Source: Clostridiales bacterium (GTDB lineage Bacteria; Bacillota; Clostridia; Tissierellales; Sedimentibacteraceae). From it: a stretch of 8,109 bases of DNA. The notes beneath the pieces are model-generated. The model made no database searches, was not told the DNA's origin, and saw only the letters and a list, made by a program, of their open reading frames with translations. Location: positions 24,872 to 32,980 of the forward strand of contig DMJQ01000191.1 in the NCBI GenBank assembly GCA_003457065.1. The letters are read 5' to 3'. Position numbers and translations under genes: made by a program. Positions 5,260 to 8,109 of the stretch are shown piece after piece. Position 1 is the first letter of the stretch. Each line of letters opens with the position of its first letter.

Positions 5260-5288
5260 AATATATCCCCAAATTGAAAAATTAACAA
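5260..5288 (-). promoter_or_regulatory. Candidate promoter of the coat gene
   Basis: On the minus strand TTGTTA (5288-5283) and TATATT (5265-5260) are 17 bases apart, a sigma-A-like arrangement. A coat gene would be expected to use a late sporulation sigma factor (SigE or SigK), but I found no clear match to their -10 and -35 boxes here. The call is therefore tentative. Confidence 0.3.
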
Positions 5289-5309
5289 ATTATTAAAAAT
5301 GAACAGATA

Positions 5310-5337
5310 TTGTATATTTTGGAAGAATTGCTATAAT
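5310..5337 (+). promoter_or_regulatory. Promoter of the SLH protein gene, extended -10
   Basis: A perfect TATAAT at 5332-5337 preceded by TGC makes a strong extended -10. The -35 is TTGTAT at 5310-5315, with a 16-base spacer. Transcription would start near 5344, leaving a leader of about 170 bases before the SLH gene. I see no better-formed promoter closer to that gene. Confidence 0.6.
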
Positions 5338-5345
5338 ATATAATA

Positions 5346-5443
5346 ACGCAATTAAGGAATTTAAGGCATTGGTGTTTTTAACGACGGCTGGAAAATACAT
5401 TATTTTGATTATTAATTTTCCATACCCTGAAAATTTATTGCGT
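5346..5443 (+). other. Structured 5' leader of the SLH gene
   Basis: ACGCAAT (5346-5352), at the predicted 5' end of the transcript, pairs perfectly with ATTGCGT (5437-5443), which would close a domain of about 98 bases. Inside it TGGAAAAT (5389-5396) pairs perfectly with ATTTTCCA (5415-5422) around an 18-base loop. A further 70 bases lead to the SD GGAGGG (5503-5508). A long leader with secondary structure is common for highly expressed S-layer mRNAs and could stabilise the message. It matches no riboswitch class I recognise. Confidence 0.4.
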
Positions 5444-5513
5444 GTATTCGAAACCTATTATGTATCTATTCTAACAGGTACAATAATAATTTATTTATAT
5501 TTGGAGGGAATGT

Positions 5514-7178
5514 ATGAAGAATAAGCGTATGTTGCGAATTTTGACGCTTGTGGTTGTGCTCAGCATGATTTTTACGACAGCCGCATTTGCAGCACCCGGG
5601 AAAAAGGGATTTGGGTATTATAAGGGATACAAGCCGTACAGCTATGACTACGAAGATGCCTTGAATTGCCTTATCAAAAAAGAAATAGTAAAAGGATATG
5701 GCAACGGAGATTATGGCTTAAGCGGAAATGTTAAGCGCGGCGACATCGTTGTGATGATCATCAGGATGCTGGATGAGTACGGCATAATTGATTCAGATGA
5801 TCTTGAAGACGAACTTAGCAGCAGCTATTTAAAGGTGTTTGAAGATGTTGAACCTAAACAATATTATTACGGCTCAATAAAAATAGCCATAAAGCTTGGC
5901 ATTGCCAAGGGTGACGGATTATACTTCAGACCGGACAGACATGTAACAATTCAGGAAACTATCTGGCTGATTCAACGAGCCGCAGAATTACTTGATATAG
6001 ATTTCGAACCAGATAAAATAGACGATCTGGAAGAAATTTATAAAGACGAATTGAATGATTATGCAAAGAGGCGCGATGTATTCTGGATGCTTTACTACGT
6101 GTTTGATCTCAATATAAGCGTAGACAAGGATGTTGATGAGTTTGCCGATATCAAGCTTGATATGAAAGATAACAGCCTGCTGGATTTTAAGGACAAATGG
6201 TTTACAAAAGCATATGATGCTGCGGTTACAGATAAAAATAAGGATGATCTGGAATATGTGAAATTCAGTCTTCCGAAAAACGGTAAGTTATATTACGATT
6301 ACGATGAGGATAAAAGCGAAAATGCTCTGGTGACAGAAAAGACCAAGTATTATTTAGGTGATGATGAAAAAAATGTAATTGAAGATATAACATTTGTTCC
6401 TGATCGTAATTTCAAAGGGACGGCAACAATAGAGTATACGGCATATACAGAAGATAAATCCTATTCGGGCCTGATTAAAATTACGGTTGACCGCAATGAT
6501 ACGCTTGAGGATCTGAGTTACAAAGTTTCCGAAAACGAATCTGTTTATTTTGACGAGGATGATTTTCCAAGCTTTATTGACGGAGCGAAGTTTGAAATTC
6601 CTGATATGAAAACAGGAACATTGTACTATGACCAAGATGAAGACGGGAATGCTGAATGGAATGAAGTCATAAACGTATGGAATGTATATGACAGAGATGA
6701 ACTTGATTATGTGATTTTCGTGCCTTATCAGGATTTTAAAGGCGAAGCGGTTGTTAAATTTACGGGGTACGACTATTCGAATGACGGCACCTACTACGGC
6801 AAAATAAAAATAACCGTCAAAGATGCTCAGGAAATTCCAACGCTGAAGCTTAATGCAGACTTAGATGATGAAGAAATTAAAATTGATTTTGTCGATAAGT
6901 TAAATGACTTAATTGATGATGACATCGTGGATATTGACGCTCTCGATTATGTAAAGTTTGAACTTCCAGAAACAGGAACTTTAAAGATCAAGCTTGAAAA
7001 TAAAAACAGCGTCACTAAAGTAAATAAAGACGACAAATATGATATGAACAAAATTGAATACATTAAATATATCTTTGAAGATTACGGAACAGTGGATTTA
7101 AATTATACCGTATATGATAGAGGTACCGGTTTTGTTGACAAGGCATATGATGGTGTATTAAGAATAATTGTAGAATAA
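5514..7178 (+). CDS. Exported SLH-domain surface protein with acidic Ig-like repeats
   Basis: This 554-residue protein starts with a Sec signal peptide (MKNKR, hydrophobic core 8-20, likely cleavage after AFA at 26). SLH domain 1 spans about 42-88 ('EIVKGYGNGDYGLSGNVKRGD'); SLH domain 2 about 108-160 ('VFEDVEPKQYYYGSIKIAIKLGIAKGDG'). A poor third SLH copy at about 161-206 keeps only the end ('AKRRDVFWML'). SLH domains hold proteins to secondary cell-wall polymers. Residues about 218-554 form three repeats of roughly 105-110 residues built on 'L.YV.F..P..G.LYYD.DEDG', 'F.P...FKG.A.I.YT.YD' and 'Y.G.IKITV', an Ig/cadherin-like beta pattern. Asp, Glu and Tyr are abundant. Repeat 2 has an EF-hand-like loop (D373-E384). 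The ATG at 5514 follows GGAGGG with five bases between. No catalytic domain is seen, so a structural or adhesive envelope role is likely. Confidence 0.88.
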   Translation: MKNKRMLRILTLVVVLSMIFTTAAFAAPGKKGFGYYKGYKPYSYDYEDALNCLIKKEIVKGYGNGDYGLSGNVKRGDIVVMIIRMLDEYGIIDSDDLEDELSSSYLKVFEDVEPKQYYYGSIKIAIKLGIAKGDGLYFRPDRHVTIQETIWLIQRAAELLDIDFEPDKIDDLEEIYKDELNDYAKRRDVFWMLYYVFDLNISVDKDVDEFADIKLDMKDNSLLDFKDKWFTKAYDAAVTDKNKDDLEYVKFSLPKNGKLYYDYDEDKSENALVTEKTKYYLGDDEKNVIEDITFVPDRNFKGTATIEYTAYTEDKSYSGLIKITVDRNDTLEDLSYKVSENESVYFDEDDFPSFIDGAKFEIPDMKTGTLYYDQDEDGNAEWNEVINVWNVYDRDELDYVIFVPYQDFKGEAVVKFTGYDYSNDGTYYGKIKITVKDAQEIPTLKLNADLDDEEIKIDFVDKLNDLIDDDIVDIDALDYVKFELPETGTLKIKLENKNSVTKVNKDDKYDMNKIEYIKYIFEDYGTVDLNYTVYDRGTGFVDKAYDGVLRIIVE

Positions 7179-7184
7179 TAAATC

Positions 7185-7220
7185 GGCAGCCGCATTAACT
7201 TGTTAATGCGGCTGCCTTTT
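7185..7220 (+). terminator. Rho-independent terminator of the SLH gene
   Basis: A perfect 15-bp GC-rich inverted repeat (7185-7199 with 7202-7216, arms beginning GGCAGCCGCATTAAC) is followed by TTTT at 7217-7220. It starts six bases after the SLH stop. It also lies just past the stop of the leftward symporter gene, where the flanking T content on that strand is weaker, so it may serve both. Confidence 0.9.
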
Positions 7221-7240
7221 AAATTGCAGAAATGATTGAT

Positions 7241-8109
7241 TTAATTGTTCTTTTCTTTCTTGGAAAATTCTTTACTGAAGAACTCTTTTGTGAGTGCGAA
7301 TATTGTTCCGCTGAGAGCCACGATACCTATTAAGTTAGGAATTGCCATCAATCCGTTCAATGTATCAGCCAGCGCCCATATTGATTCCAGACCGCCTACT
7401 GCACCTATTACAACAAAAGGAATCCATAAAATTCTGTAGAACATTATGGATTTAGGACCTGCCAGGTATTCCAGGCACCTTTCGCCGTAGTATTCCCAAC
7501 CGATGATTGTTGAAAAAGCAAACAGAACGATGCCTATAGATACTATGTATCCGCCTCCTGGTAATGTAGCATCGAAAGCAGCTGTGGTAAGTTCTGCGCC
7601 CGTTGCTCCGGATTCCCATACACCTGAAGTAAGAATTGAAAGTGCTGTTATAGAGCAAATAACTATTGTGTCAGCAAATACTTCGAATACACCCCACAGA
7701 CCCTGACGAACAGGATGGTCGGTAGTTGCAGCAGCATGAGCTATAGGTGCGCTACCTAAACCTGCCTCCTTTGTAAATACTCCACGGGCAACACCGAAAC
7801 GTATTGCCTGTGCAACAGTTGCACCTGCGAAACCACCGATAGCGGCTTTTCCGCTGAACGCGCTTGAGAAAATTAATGCGAATGCTGCCGGAACATGAGA
7901 GATGTTAATTAAGATGATAACAAGTCCGCCTAAAATATAAATCGCAGCCATAAAAGGAACCAATTTTTCCGTAAAGGCACCGATTCTCTTGATGCCGCCT
8001 ACTATAACCAGAGCTGTGATTACTGCCAACACTATTCCTGTATACAATGGATTAATATTGAAGGATGCCTGCAACGATGCGGCAACCGAGTTTGACTGAA
8101 CCATGTTGC
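7241..8109 (-). CDS. AGCS-family sodium:alanine/glycine symporter, partial (N-terminus outside window)
   Basis: The last 289 codons of a membrane carrier that takes up alanine or glycine with Na+ (or H+). The frame is open to the window edge and reads (G)NMVQSNSVAASL, so the Met at 8104 is internal to the family's conserved 'GNMVQ.NSVA' block and is not the start; full-length members have about 450 residues. Family motifs include 'GIKRIG', 'VARGVFTKEAGLGSAPIAHAAATTDHPVRQGLWG', 'FEVFADTIVICSITAL' and 'GWEYYGERCLEYL'. About eight membrane helices remain, then a charged tail (KEFFSKEFSKKEKNN). It converges on the SLH gene, with the terminator between. The promoter and any partner genes are outside the window. 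Confidence 0.95.
   Translation of the reverse strand, partial: NMVQSNSVAASLQASFNINPLYTGIVLAVITALVIVGGIKRIGAFTEKLVPFMAAIYILGGLVIILINISHVPAAFALIFSSAFSGKAAIGGFAGATVAQAIRFGVARGVFTKEAGLGSAPIAHAAATTDHPVRQGLWGVFEVFADTIVICSITALSILTSGVWESGATGAELTTAAFDATLPGGGYIVSIGIVLFAFSTIIGWEYYGERCLEYLAGPKSIMFYRILWIPFVVIGAVGGLESIWALADTLNGLMAIPNLIGIVALSGTIFALTKEFFSKEFSKKEKNN

Noticed and set aside
5097..5288. Start of the coat gene at the ATG at 5288, giving 22 extra residues
   Set aside because: The extra residues are translated promoter and SD sequence; the ATG at 5222 has GGAGGTG seven bases upstream and begins the family-like sequence.
5478..5490. GTACAATAATAAT shared with the minus strand of the DUF421 promoter (2412-2424), as a common regulatory site or second SLH promoter
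   Set aside because: A 13-base AT-rich match is expected about once by chance in a window of this size, and no -35 box is placed correctly upstream of 5479-5484.
1..8109. Defence system, mobile element or biosynthetic cluster
   Set aside because: All larger frames belong to common housekeeping, transport or envelope families; no nuclease-helicase, toxin-antitoxin, transposase, integrase or synthase signature was found on either strand.

Overview
The window reads as chromosomal DNA from an AT-rich, low-GC, spore-forming Gram-positive bacterium, most likely an anaerobe of the Clostridia. The support is a CotF-type spore coat gene, an exported protein with S-layer homology (SLH) domains, a DUF421/DUF4363 gene pair, purine-rich Shine-Dalgarno (SD) sites, and sigma-A-like promoters with TG-extended -10 boxes. 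I see no phage, transposase, CRISPR or defence genes, and no tRNA or rRNA.

Layout. (1) 2-166: the C-terminal end of a GH18 glycoside hydrolase, followed by a strong terminator. (2) 355-1269 (+): an EamA-family drug/metabolite transporter, convergent with the next pair. (3) 2386-1283 (-): a two-gene operon for a DUF421 (YetF-like) membrane protein, started by TTG, and a DUF4363 membrane-anchored protein. It shares a 164-bp divergent promoter region with (4) 2551-3231 (+), sfsA. (5) 3232-3684: a 453-bp gene-free stretch rich in palindromes, including a three-tier nested hairpin, with the nnrD promoter at its right end. (6) 3685-4608 (+): nnrD, the ADP-dependent NAD(P)H-hydrate dehydratase as a stand-alone domain. 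It shares a bidirectional terminator with (7) 5222-4644 (-), a CotF-type coat gene split by an in-frame TAA at codon 42. (8) 5514-7178 (+): an SLH surface protein behind a ~170-nt leader with predicted secondary structure, closed by a 15-bp terminator. (9) 8109-7241 (-): the C-terminal part of an AGCS sodium:alanine/glycine symporter, cut by the window edge.

The genes are mostly single transcription units with ordinary housekeeping or cell-envelope roles. They do not form an evident pathway. Two are surface proteins (the SLH protein and the GH18 end) and one is a spore-surface protein.

The observation most worth following is the coat gene. Its two halves are visibly homologous, each carrying a Glu followed exactly 30 residues later by an ExxH motif, as in ferritin-like di-metal proteins. 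The TAA replaces exactly one residue in the first half, as shown by aligning it with the second half. Other points of interest are the structured, palindrome-dense region after sfsA, the leader of the SLH gene, and an EF-hand-like acidic loop inside the SLH protein's repeats.
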